NCBI GenBank assembly: GCA_021234155.1
Contig: JAJEKV010000018.1
Span: forward strand, 15,866,180 to 15,930,179
Length of the DNA stretch: 64,000 bases
Direction: 5' to 3'
From: Isoetes taiwanensis
Taxonomy: Eukaryota; Streptophyta; Lycopodiopsida; Isoetales; Isoetaceae
A program made the translations under genes and the position numbers. Positions within the stretch are counted from its first letter, which is position 1; the number at the start of each line of letters is the position of its first letter. The notes beneath the pieces are model-generated. The model searched no databases and was not told where the DNA came from. It saw only the letters and a program-made list of their open reading frames with translations. Shown one piece after another: positions 28,502 through 39,804 of this stretch.

Positions 28502-28925
28502 GGGCGCCCGTATATCGAGTCCGGGATGTGGTGTTTCCGGACTATTTTTGTGGTGTTTCTGGCCACCGTTATCAGCCACTGTGCACTTCACAGTTTTAAG
28601 CCCAGAATCAACTGTTTTAGGTCATTTTTTGCTTGATCCGGCTCTATCTGAGCTCAAATCACTTCCTCTCTTCATCAAACTAGTGTTAAAGAGGAAGACA
28701 AAGCGATTGGAAGGGCTTTTGAAGCATTTCAAGCCGTCCAGGGAGCTGCAAGAAGGATCCGACCAAAGATTTTGGCTCTGCCGCGTAGTTTCGCGCTTGG
28801 TTTTTGGCCAGAAATACCACTTTTTGGCCAGAAACACCACTTCCAGAAGCATTGGGTGTTTCTGGACGTCCAGAAACACAAATAGTCCGGAAACACCACA
28901 TCCCGGACTCGATATACGGGCGCCC
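28502..28925. mobile_element. 424 bp Mutator-like MITE in a VPS11 exon, 11 bp target duplication
   Basis: Terminal inverted repeats are about 40 bp: GGGCGCCCGTATATCGAGTC continuing to GGTGTTTCCGGACTA at the left, and its complement at the right. CTGTTTCAACA is duplicated at 28491-28501 and 28926-28936. Duplications of 8-11 bp with long inverted repeats are typical of Mutator-like elements. Without the insertion the VPS11 frame reads through (EEHRLDVETAIKVCRAAGYH). Element plus duplication is 435 bases, a multiple of three, but the element contains stop codons. Confidence 0.8.
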
Positions 28926-30850
28926 CTGTTTCAACATCTAAGCGATGTTCCTCTTCAGTCCCATCGGCTCCTTTTAAGAACTGATCTAGTTTAGTGACAT
29001 CTTTAAGCTTTGCATAACAGTTCAGAAGAAGTGTAGTATGATCCGCAGTGGCCGATCCTTTTTCGTGCAACTTTTCCAAATAGAGCGTTAGGTTATGGAT
29101 TCTTTGAGCATATATAAACTTTTGAATAACATAAGATGGCTCGAGTTGGCCAATTGTGCGAATATATTGCGCCATAGCCTCGTCATAGTCCTGCTTCCCA
29201 TATAAATGATCACCATACTTACGCAACACTTCAGCTGTGGCAATGGCATCTGTCTGCTGACTGTGAACAAGATTGATTGCAACAGTATAAAGGTTTTTGC
29301 GAAAAAGCATCTCCAACTTACTGCCCATATCTCTCTCCCCTGGTCTTTTCTAATAAGTATGATAATTCCCCATTCGCAAAGTATATGTGCCACATCTCCA
29401 ACAGGGATACTATATGCAATAAGTTTATTTTTCAAATCATAAATATTAAAGAACTTATTGTCTGGATTCCTTTAATCTGTAATGATTGTAAGTAGGTAGC
29501 CACGACACCAATTCACAAAGTGCTTTTCACCTTCAAACGCCCAACAAGGGCCCCTTCCATCTGGTTCATAGAAGTATACAGCTTCGTGCCTTTCAACACA
29601 AGCTCTATATAACCAAAATTAAAGTAAATGTATTTTATACAAACAAAAACTGCATAAAAGGTGCCTTATAACATAGGAAAACCTGCTTATCGCTCATTGT
29701 GACACATTGTCCTTTGCAACCATGTAGATCCAAGGTGTGCTTCAAAGGGGGCTGCTGATGCATGTCAAATTAATAAATTGTGGACAATGTAACAGCAAAG
29801 AGTTGCAGGATAAGGCCATCCACATGAAAACCAAATCCTGTGACAGGTGAAGCAGGCTTCTCATTTGTACCTACATTTGCAAGCAGCTTTTGTCATGTGT
29901 GATACGTTCCCGTGCAATATCTCCTCTTATGCAATAGATAACACCCATTTCTAAACCAATGCAAATGAGTAGTACTGGTGGGACCTCTTCAAATACCAAG
30001 AAGGAAGTGATCTGCCAGAAAATAGGATATGTTTATTGAATCTGTAGGTCACTTCACCAGAGATTTTATTATAAGCATGAGATGCAATTTAATTGTCGAG
30101 AAATTTGTTGAAAGAAATAAGTAAATTATCAATTATCATATTCATAATGAAGTCTTATAGAATGACTGAGGGCACACATCAAGACTTAATTTGCCAATTT
30201 TTATTAGGTGCAAACGTTTCTAATTTATGCTCTATACAGATCATAAATGTACATGCCCCCTTCTATTACTCCTTGCATTACTAGTGAGATCCGTATATAT
30301 GATGCTGCATGTATGCGAATCACAGAAGTCAGAATATTCCTTCACTATCCTTCTAGAGGGGGCACAAGATCAGGTAGTTCTTAAAGAGAGAAGTAACCTG
30401 GGAACTGTCATGAACCTACACGAAAACAAGAAAAATACGTGGAAAATACGCAAGAAATACGCCAAGATCGGCAAAGAATCTGATATATGAACAGGAATCA
30501 AGAGTACAATAGCCCAAAGCAAGCAAGAACATGCCTAGAAGGCTCAAGACTGGCGTTGAACCGGAATGGTTCGACAAGAAGGAGGTTCTTCCTTATATAT
30601 CTAGACCAACGGTCAGGATCGCGCCACTCCAATGGATAACTCATGCCCTAGTGGTGTGGGCAACCCGTAATAGGGTTGGGGGTTCAGATGGTTGTCGTCA
30701 CACTCCTCGGTTTCAGTCCTTTGCAGATCGATTTCGGTCCGCCCCAAATTCCCCCGGTTGTAAGCCTTCAAGGAGAGGGGCTTTGAGGGGAGGATAGTGT
30801 GACGATTAACCATCAGGTCTGGAGTGTGTGATTCGGTTTCATCCAAATCA

Positions 30851-30921
30851 TTGTGGCCTTTTTGGTTAGGATGCACAGCTACCACTCCAGAGGTAGTGGG
30901 TTCAAGTCCCGTTCAGACCCT
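30851..30921 (+). repeat. tRNA-like (possible SINE head) segment in a VPS11 intron
   Basis: A box-B-like GGTTCAAGTCC at 30899-30909 lies about 45 bases after a box-A-like TGGCCTTTTTGG (30854-30865). No full cloverleaf with an acceptor stem can be drawn, so it is not a tRNA gene. It could be the RNA polymerase III promoter of a SINE. Confidence 0.3.
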
Positions 30922-33175
30922 TAAATGTGACAGGAACTTGGATGTGAAAACTTTAAGAGCTCGAGTGCCAGCAGGACCACTGGTGCTGGCACCTTCAGGT
31001 TCAATTTTATTCAAGTCCCACATCTTTAAACGCATCGCTGGTTCTTGTGCCATTGCAGAATCATCTTCTCCAAGTGAAATAAGCACGTTCTTTTGCTGTT
31101 GAAATGGAATTTCAGAAATATTTTCTCCAATAGCTCAAATGCATTTCAGAATAGTTTAAAGTGAACCCTACCTTCAACTGTTGTATATGCGAGATAGAGA
31201 ATGAATGGGCTTGGAAGCTATAACTAAGTTTAAGAGAATGATCTATAACGTGGACCATTCCATCTTCGGCTCCCACGGCAATTTGTCCCCGCCCACTGGT
31301 GCTGCAAGTTATTTTTTCTTTTAACTCCTCTGCCACTGGGGATCCAACTGGCTTTTCCTCAAAGAATTGAAACCTCCGCCACTGATACATCCCTGGGTTC
31401 AATGAGATCAGGATGATATGATCTATTGATGAATCCTTTCGCAGAAGTTTGAAGCTATCTTCTGGCACCCGATTCGTTTAGTATTCGACCCACGTAACGC
31501 ACGCTGCCAGCAACATGAACTCTTATCTTTTTGGTTGGGATTAAAAATAACAAGGTGTTGCCATAAAGCTGCAGTATTTGAGTTTCTTATTGTGGGAGCG
31601 CTTCTCGGAATGGTTTGAACTAAGATTTTAGGGCCGTATCGTATTAAAATTCATATGTTTTGAGGGATTTGAGCAGCTTAAAGATGTTTAGATGTCAAGG
31701 AAGGAAAGTATGTGAATTTTTTTGGCAAGTCCAAGGTCTGGATATGGAAATTATGATAGTTCACATGATCGGGCTGCCTTGGAAGACAGCAGCATGTTGC
31801 ATGCCGATTGAAACGGCAAGGGAGTCTGCTGCACCCATCCTCATTCTGCCGGAATGGTGAATCCAAGTAGGATCTCCGATGCTATATCTGGTTTCTTTGT
31901 TGCTGTGATTTAGTCTCTATCAGGTCTATTTGTTTTTCTCTTTTATCTTCTTTCTTTGCTAAAATCTGCTCCAAAGCTCTCGAATGGATCACATTTGTTT
32001 TGGCCTGTCCTCTGCTATATGGCTTACAAGTTTCATGCAACTCATGTAAATAGCTGATCATGGCTTGGTGCTCTGAGGTCGCTGCCATCTCTGTTTTCTT
32101 CTGATACAAGTAGCTGATACTGGCTGGCTGGTTTGAAATGGTTGCCATCTCTGCTTTATTTGCTCTCTCTTGTTAGAGGTATGGATATGCGTAGAGCAGC
32201 CAGACTGAAAGTGAGAGTATACAAGGGTGTTGTGCCCAGCATCATTTTAGATGAATCTGTGTGCCTATGGTGTAGAAACAGTGATAGGAAGCCATTGCAG
32301 CATTGTTTCGATGCGCAGGGTAGGATGCCTGAGAGTAGTACAGATGGTGGGCTAAGAAATAGGAGAGATGGATCTGCAATTGGGGAGGTTAGTTGGGGTG
32401 GCGAAGATCCTGCATTTTTTAGTATCTTAGTTGGTGGACAAGGTAGATATGATAGTGGAAACAGCTTCCGTTTAGGTTCAGAGTGTTGTGATGGAGGTGG
32501 ATTGCCTGACAATGGATGGAAGGCCAGCTCTGTAAGCAGGGAATTACCAGTGGTCTATGAGGATCGTGGTTCATTTCTCTTTCCACAGCCTGCAATAGAG
32601 AAATGCAGGATGCAAGGTAGTAGAGGTGGAGGGGGCAGGTGTGGTGTTAGAGGGAGCGCACGTGGGCGAGGCAGGGGCTCACGCGGAAGAGGGAGACATG
32701 TAAGAATTTGTGAGCCAGGTGATGAGGGTTTGTAGAGGAGGAATCACATACATCACGAGGGGTGGAGGTGCAAAACGAGGGCGAGCGAGAGGAAGGAGGA
32801 GTCGGGGTATGCTTGAAGAGCACCTGGGTGCAGACATTGCAGGGGGGCGGGAGAAGAGGTTGTGGACATCCCTTCAGTTCTGGATGTGTCGGTCACAATT
32901 GTGTTTGGAGGTGCGAATGTGCCCATTTCGTTGTATGACCGAGTTGTAGATTTCATGAAGCAAAATTACAAAGCTGATGTTGTAGCACTCGAGAGAGGAT
33001 CTTCTTTAGATCATTTGCATGTGCAAGCAATGTTTTGGTTGCATGTGAAAACACCAACGAGTATAAATGTCAGGATCAAGAATTTTCTTGGGTGGAACCA
33101 TAGTAGACCTGCGAAAGCCATGATTTTATGTAAAGCCCTCACATGAAGCAGGCTCCATTGTTTCGAAGGGATAGT

Positions 33176-34906
33176 AACCATCATTCAATTAATTTAAGAA
33201 TATGTCTTAATTTTGGGAGTTTTATTTCGCGCAGCTTCTGTCGCTTTTTGGCATTTTTTTCTTCCGCCGCTTCTCGTCCGCGCCCATCACTTTCTTGAAA
33301 ACTTTCCCCCCTTCTTCGGCTTTTTCTTTTTCCTCACACTCCCCTTTTTCAGTTTTTTATACGCCCAGTTTTTTTCTTCAGTTTTCCTTCCTTCTCTTTC
33401 TCTGCATCCCGCCCTTCGTCCAGCGGCGCCTTCGGGCTATGGCGCTGTTTCTTCAGGCTATGGCGCTGTTTTTTCATGCTATGGCGCCGTTTCTTCAAGC
33501 TATGGCGCTGTTTTTTCATGCTATGGCGCCGTTTCTTCAGGCTATGGCGCCGTTTCTTCCGGCTATGGCGCCTGTTCTTCAGGCTATGGCCTCTTCAGGC
33601 TATGGCGCCTCCTTAGGCCATTTCGACTGAAACTAGAAAGGAGATACATTCTAGCTGAGGATGACTTCCCATTCTGGTTGACCTAAGGTACAGCTTATTC
33701 CAGTATGGAGGTAATAACGGAGATGGGATACAAAGGAGATGGTCCAAATGTTGTCTGCTGGCTTGTTTAGCCATAGATTCGTGGCTTAGTTTCTTTCTGA
33801 GGCTTGTGCAGCTCTTATCTACTTCGGATGCAGGATACAGAAGCAGCTCTATCCTATTTCGGTGCAAAAGACAGAGCAGTTCTTAGCTATTTTGGATGCA
33901 AGGCAATCGATTATTGTGCATGCCTTTTCTTTGGGTCTTATCTACAAGATTTATTGCTGCTTTCACTTCTACATTATTGAATTTGGCTTACCAGGCATCG
34001 AAACAGCAAGGAGCTTCTATTTTTATAGAACCTTGGAGTTGTTTGGAGTCTTTGATGTGCATAACAGGACTGAATCCGTTGTGAATTCATTTTACAACAG
34101 GTTTCTTCAGAAGTTAAATTGCTTGTTGGAGTAGATTATCATGGAATTATGACAAAATGTTCTCTGTGGTTGCTAAATTGTGACAAAATGTTCTTTCTGG
34201 TCTGCTAAATTGTAAACTGCTACTGCTTTAGTTCTTTGGAAGGTCTTGGTAGAGTTATTAAACTAGAGCACATGCAAATGAAAATCAGCTATTGCAACTA
34301 TGGAAACTAGCGAGAAACATCTGCAGCCAAAGAAATTGGAGCCAAGCTTAGTAAGAAGCTGCCCGGCCGTGCAGATGAGGATAACTGGAGATGCAGTATG
34401 AGCTTTATTTGTTGTCCACAGTTTATGAAATCGCGCCTGGGGCGATTTCACTTTTGTCACAATTTTCTTTTCAAAGCATTATAGAGCATTTTAGAGGACG
34501 TCTTTTTTATTAATTGTATAGATATCCAGCTCTATTTGTCTAAAATATCATAACTCCAAATTTAAGATTGTTAAAATTACGTAAATATTTGGCATAATTT
34601 TATTTTTACATATTGTTATATATGCTTGATTTCGATAAGTAAATGATTTTTTTTTTATGTGATGTCAATAAAAAAATTGTTATTTCAAGTATATTTGTTG
34701 TTTTAATGCTATACGATCTATCAAGAAAACAAGTCCTTCCTGTGCCTTATTTAAAGTAAATACAAATAATTAACCAAATATGCAACATACACTACACTTT
34801 TTTAAATGCAAAAAATAGAATTAAAAAACACTAGATGCTTTAAAAATAACGCTTATTTGGAGCGATTTTGGAATAGACATAATCATAAAATAATTGAATG
34901 ATGGTT
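33176..34906. mobile_element. 1,731 bp TIR element inserted in the left Replitron copy
   Basis: The left end AACCATCATTCAATTA is matched exactly by the complement of the right end. TAGT flanks both sides (33172-33175 and 34907-34910). The right Replitron copy keeps the empty site, with a single TAGT (complement at 37657-37660). The interior has no transposase. It includes a 21 bp minisatellite and one GAAATCGC-N6-GCGATTTC palindrome near 34437-34458. Confidence 0.8.
33437..33612 (+). repeat. 21 bp minisatellite coding for GYGAVSS heptads
   Basis: About eight copies of CTATGGCGCTGTTTCTTCAGG and variants are in direct tandem. In the open frame 33213-33686 they encode repeats of (G/C/S)YGAV(S/F)S. 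The unit length is a multiple of three, and the number of copies differs only slightly in length at the end. Whether it is translated is unknown. Confidence 0.75.
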
Positions 34907-36484
34907 TAGTTGGCGATTGCTTGAAAGATCTGGGCAAAGTGCATTTCAAAGTACACTTACACAATGTAAGTCCTGAGCAGGTTAAGATCGGCAAAGAATT
35001 ATATGTTCTGTACGGGACTGGAGATGTAAAGCATTTGGTGATTTTTCATAAATAGAAACATCATGACACGAGCTTTCCATTATCTGTTGTACCATGCTAC
35101 TAGGTTCCAGACTGCCTCGTTCATCCATACAGTTAAATGCATGTTGCAAACTGCAAAGTTCAGACTGGCAAGTTCATGGGTGCTGCCAAACAATTCAGCT
35201 TATGTATCATTGGAACGAGTGCAAGCGACATGGCGAATAATGTTTACACCTGAGTGATGTGCTTATAAGGACGTGAGGATGGCTTTGTTTGGCAGCCAAC
35301 CAAGAATTGTACCGATTGAGAAAATTGGCAAAAGGAAGAAGCGTATGTAGGATAGGCCGAGCACATTCAAGGATTGGGAGGAGGACGAAGATGGTGGCAA
35401 TAGTACAGATGATTTTGTTTATGCAGATAGTAGAGTAGATACCCCGTCTCCGGAGATTTGACTTCCTGATTCTGAATTTATTTCTTTGGATATGCATGAC
35501 TGGAATTTCGATGTTGCATGACCTGATAGTGTGTGCTTGATAGCAATCTTTCCTGCGTATTACTAACTACTCTATTCTTTGTAAGTAAGTGCAAGCAATG
35601 AAAGGTCCGTCGGTGGAGCTGTTGAAGTTATTGTTTTGAGTGACAGCTCCAATGATTCAGTATCAGACGGATGGTCATTTGTGGAATCTGAAAGGGTGGA
35701 GGAGCCGAATAACGTGATGAGCGGTCTACAGAAGGCAGAGGAGTCCATTAGGGAGGTGTGTGAGGTTGTGGAGAACCTTCGATTCGCGCTTGCAGAGACT
35801 TTAGATCGTATTCAAGCTGGCATGGAACTTCTAGAGAGGCGTGGAGTGAATTCCATCATACTAGAGGTTAGTCTCTTATGCCCACATTTGAACCTGCGTA
35901 AAGGGCTTTTGCTCAAGGAGCTCCGTGAACTTAATGTACTTAGGCGCAGACATGATCCTAGTATTGGGTGCGCCAAGAAAAGGAATCTGGCGGAATAAGG
36001 AGCTTCTAGAGGCTTGTATATATTCTTGTGCGTGCTGCCTTTTTCGTGCTATAATCCGTTGTGTTGGAATATGAATAACTATGTAATGGTGATGTACAGA
36101 GGTTTTAATATTAATATGATGGTGATGTGCAAAGGTTTGGAATTTAATGAATGCTGAAACTTCATGTTGACATGTTTGAAAGTGACCTTAGGAAGTGGCA
36201 AAGCTTTTTTTTTTTGCAAAAAGATGGTCGTTGATTTGGCATCATGCCCAGTATATGCTAGATATCACGGTTCATATTGAATCCTAAAAATGAAACCCAT
36301 AAGGCATATGCTAGAGATCAACGGTTCATATTGAATCCCCAAAAATGAAACCCATTTGGGATACAATATGAACTGTTGATCTCCAGCATATGCCGGGCAT
36401 GATGCCAAATCAACGGCCAACATCTTTTTGCAAAAAAAAAATGTTTTGTCACTTCTTAAGGTCCAATTCAAACATGTCAACATG

Positions 36485-38489
36485 TCAGCATTCATTAAAT
36501 TCCAAACCTTTGCACATCACCACCATCATATAATTATTCACATTCCAACACAATGGATTACAGCACAAAAAAGGCAGCACACAAGTATATATACAAGCTT
36601 TTATCAGAAGCTCCTTATTCCGCCAGATTCTTTTTCTTGGAGCACCCAATACTAAAAATGCATCAAGTTCACGAAGCTCCTTGAGCAAAAGCCCTCTACA
36701 CAAGTTCAAATGTGGGCGTAAGAGACCAGCCTCTAGTATGATGGAATTCACTCCACGCCTCTCTAGAAGTTGCATGCCTTGAATACGATCTAAAGTCTCT
36801 GCAAGCGCGAATTCAAGCTTCTCCACAACCTCACACACCTCTCTAATGGACTTCTCTGCCTCTTGTAGACCGCTCATCACGTTATTCGGCTCCTCCACCC
36901 TTTCAGATTCCACAAATGACCGTCCGTCTGATACTAAATTATTGAAGTTGTTACTCAAAACAATAACTTCAACAGCTCCACCATCGACAGACCTTTCAAT
37001 GCTTACACCTACTTACAAAGAATAGAGCAGTTCATAATACGCAAGAGAGATTGCTATCAAGCACACACTATCAAGTCATGCAACATTGAAATTCCAGTCA
37101 TGCATATCCAAAAAAATAAATTCAGAATCAGGAAGTGGAATCTCCGGAAATGGGGGGTCTACTCCACTGTCTGCATAAATAAAATCGTCTACACTATTGC
37201 CACCTTCTTCGCCCTCCTACTCATCCTCAAATGTGCCCAGCCTATCCCACATACGCCAATTTTCTCAACCGGCACAATTCCTAGTTGGCTGCCAAACAAA
37301 GCCATCCTCACGTCCTTATAAGCACATCGCTCAGGTGCAAGCATTATTTGCCATGCCGCTTGCACCCATTCCAATGATACGTAAGCTGAATTGTTTGACA
37401 GCACCCATGTTCTTGCCAGTCTGAACTTTGCAGTTTGCAACATGCATTTAACGTTATGGATGAACGAGGCGGTCCAAAACCTGCCAGCATAGTACAACAG
37501 ATAATGGAAAGCTCGTGCCATGATGTTTCTATTTATCAAGGATCACCAAATGCTTTACATCTCCAGCCCCGTACAGAGCATATATTTCTTTGTCGATCTT
37601 AACCGTGCAAGTGCACTTTGAAATGCAGGTTGCCCAGATCTTTCAAGCAATAGCCAACTATCCCTTCAAAACAATGGAGCCTGCTTCCTGCGAGGGCTTT
37701 ACATAATTCTCGATCCTGACGTTTACACTCGATGGTGCTTTCACATGCAACCGAAACACCGCTTGCACATGCAAATGATCTAAAGAAGATCTTCTCTCGA
37801 GTGCTACAATACCAGCTTTGCAGTTTTGCTTCATGAAGTCTACAACTCGGTCATACAACAAAATGGGCACATCCGCACCTCCAAACACAATTGTGACCGA
37901 CACATCTGAAACTGAAGGGATGTCCACAACCTTTTCTCCCGCCCCTCCAGCAATGTCTGCACCCGATGCTCTTCAAGCATATCCCGACTCCTCCTTCCTC
38001 TCCCTCGCCCTCGTTTTGCACCTCCACCCCTTGTGATGTATGTGATTCCCTCTCTCTCAGCTTCTTCTACATGATCCTCCTGCAAACCCTCATCACCTGG
38101 CTCACAAGTTCTTCCATGTCTCCCTCTCCCACGTGAGCCCCTGCCTCGCCCACATGCGCTCCCTCTAATACCAGACCTGCCCCCTCCACCTCTACCACCT
38201 TGCATCTTGCATTTCTCTACTGCAGGTTGTGGCAAGAGAAATGGACAACGATCCTCATAGACCATTGCTAATCCCTGCTTACAGAGCTAGCCTTCTTCCC
38301 ATTGTCAGGCAATCCACCTCTATCACAACACTCTGGACCTAAACCGAAGTTGTTCCCGCTATCATATCTACCCTGTCCATCAACTAAGACACTGAAAGAT
38401 GCAAGCTCTCTCCCACCCCAACTGACCTCCCCAATTGCAGATCCATCTCTCCTATTCCTTAGCCCACCATCTGTACTACTCTCATGCAT
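36485..38489 (-). pseudogene. Replitron-like HUH endonuclease gene, right copy
   Basis: Blocks from high to low coordinates: 38489-38268; 38265-37840 (Gly/Arg-rich, RGRGRGSRGRGRHGR, then EEAEREGITYITRGG); 37927-37658 with VSVTIVFGGADVPILLYDRV and LDHLHVQAVFRLHV; VGYCLKDLGNLHFKVHLHG just below 37660; 37539-37189 (AKFRLARTWVLSNNSAYVSL); and 36958-36485 (coiled coil). The HUH motif (HLH) and the motif III Y-C-L-K are both intact here. About 40 bases are missing between VRIEN and YVKPS compared with the left copy, and frames shift near 37930 and 37600. It is therefore also disabled, but it keeps the catalytic Tyr region. The family call is by motif and layout; a profile search against Replitron Rep proteins would confirm it. 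Confidence 0.6.
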
Positions 38490-39262
38490 CCTACCCTGCG
38501 CATCGAGACAATGCTGCGGCGACTTCCCACCACTGCCTCTACATCACAAGCACACAGATTCATCTAAAATGATGCTGGGCACAGCCATCTTGTGTACTCT
38601 CACTTTCAGTCTGGCTGCCCTACGCATATCCATACCTCTCTTATCCATACCTCTAACAAGAGAGAGCAAAGAAAGCAGAAATGGCAACCATTTCAAAACA
38701 GCCAGCCAGTATCAGCTTCTTGTATCAGAAGAAAACAGAGATGGCAGCGACCTCAGAGCCACAAGCCATGATCAGCTATTTACATGAGTTGCCTGAAACC
38801 TATAAGCCGTAGAGCAGAGGACAGGTCAAAACAAATGCGATCCATTCGAGGGCTTTGGAGCAGACTTTTGCAAAGAAAGACGATAAAAAAGAAAAACAAA
38901 TAGACCTGACAGAGACTAAACCACAGCAGCAAAGAAACCAGATATGGCATCGAAGGTCCTACCTGGATTCACCATTCCGGCAGAATGAGGATGGGCACAG
39001 CAAACTCTCTTGCCGTTTCAATCGGCATGCAACAGAACGCTATCTTCCAAGATAGCCCGATCATGTGAACTATCAGAATTTCCATATCCAGACCTTGGAC
39101 TTGCCCAAAAAAATTCACATACGTTCCTTCCTTGACATCTAATGTCAACATCTTTAAGCTGCTCAAATCCCTCCAAAAATACGACTTCTGATACGATACG
39201 GCCCTAAAATCTTAGTCCAAACCATTCTGAGAAGCTCCCACAATAGGAAACTCAAATATTGC

Positions 39263-39804
39263 AGATTTATCACTATAAATAGCAGATATTTAAATAAAAT
39301 TACGAATATGTATATCATCATTACCATCTTTTACATGTTCAAATAATGTTCAAATAAGACCTGATTTTAGAGCTCCAACAAAAGGAAATACTTGAAGCTT
39401 ATTACATTGATGATGAGCTGAAAATTTGATTTCTGCATTTTGATCCACATCTCTCAACCTTCTTGCAAGAATTGAAAATTCAGACTAATACTTTAAATAC
39501 TTCAAAGGCATCTTTAGTATTCTCTGCATCAAAATTTCTGCATTGGCATTCTTCAATTATTACAAGATCCCTCAAAGCTAAACCTGGCACAACAATTAAT
39601 GATAGTATCTTAGACCTTAGACAACTTTCTGCCTTTTAGGAGGTTGAAATAGTTGTTAAATTCAATCCTTGTGCTTGATCTCCATGGCCATGATCTGTGA
39701 TTAAACTACTATACATAGGCACTCGATTGTATGCCAACGAAACATGCAAATACATCTTCTGTAAGAATGCATTTCAAGATTAATTGCCTCGTAGAGGATT
39801 GCTG
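39263..39804. other. AT-rich region without a recognised gene
   Basis: Nothing recognisable lies between the inverted repeat and the exons at 39805. Confidence 0.4.

Larger units (their letters stand above)
26479..31390 (-). pseudogene. VPS11: VPS11 pseudogene (HOPS/CORVET subunit), intron-containing
   Basis: VPS11 is a core subunit of the HOPS and CORVET tethering complexes for vacuolar and endosomal fusion. The start MYQWRRFQFFEEKP is at 31390. Exon blocks follow the plant protein in order: 31390-31172 and 31095-~30925 (beta-propeller); ~30014-29690 (ITSFLVFEEVPPVLLI); ~29606-28012 (YFYEPDGRGPCWAFEGEKHF, then the clathrin-type repeat region LYGKQDYDEAM); 27522-~27070; 27065-26862; and 26780-26479, with the C-terminal RING-like CMICT...CMHSFHQRC...CPKC. 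Damage: in-frame TAA at 29770-29772, TAA at 29472-29474 and TGA at 27120-27122; frameshifts near 29900, 29340, 27295 and 26945; and a MITE in an exon. The retained introns exclude a processed copy. The C-terminus ends early in a MITE. Confidence 0.85.
32181..35998 (+). pseudogene. Replitron-like HUH endonuclease gene, left copy (broken)
   Basis: Coding blocks: 32181-32735 (Cys pair CLWC, then Gly/Arg-rich RGRGRGSRGRGRH); 32862-33146 with VSVTIVFGGANVPISLYDRV, LDHLHVQAMFWLHV and VRIKNFLGW; after the insertion, LKDLGKVHFKVHLHNVSPEQ and KIGKELYVLYGTGDVK; 35063-35257 (AKFRLASSWVLPNNSAYVSL); and 35636-35998 (coiled coil, NVMSGLQKAEESIREVCEVV). HLH after a beta-strand is the HUH metal-binding motif, and the Y-x2-K motif III corresponds to GDCLKDLG here, where the Tyr is Asp. 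This layout resembles Replitron Rep proteins, rolling-circle-type transposases. Breaks: a deletion leading to a stop at 32735, a TGA just after CKALT (33144-33146), the insertion, and loss of the catalytic Tyr. Confidence 0.6.
31571..39262. repeat. Large inverted repeat: two Replitron-like elements tail to tail
   Basis: The left arm (31571 to about 36300, plus) and right arm (39262 down to about 36330, minus) are colinear and highly similar over their lengths, for example GCAGTATTTGAGTTTC at 31571 against its complement ending at 39262. The left arm is longer mainly because of a 1,731 bp insertion at 33176-34906. The short centre (36230-36430) carries duplicated end sequence (GTTCATATTGAATCC). 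Each arm encodes the same set of reading frames. Confidence 0.85.

Noticed and set aside
28548-28994. Plus-strand frame of 148 residues within VPS11
   Set aside because: It covers the MITE and the antisense of the VPS11 exon; the inverted repeats explain it.
30851-30921. Candidate tRNA gene
   Set aside because: It has a good box B and T-loop-like segment, but no acceptor or D stem can be formed; kept only as a possible SINE promoter.
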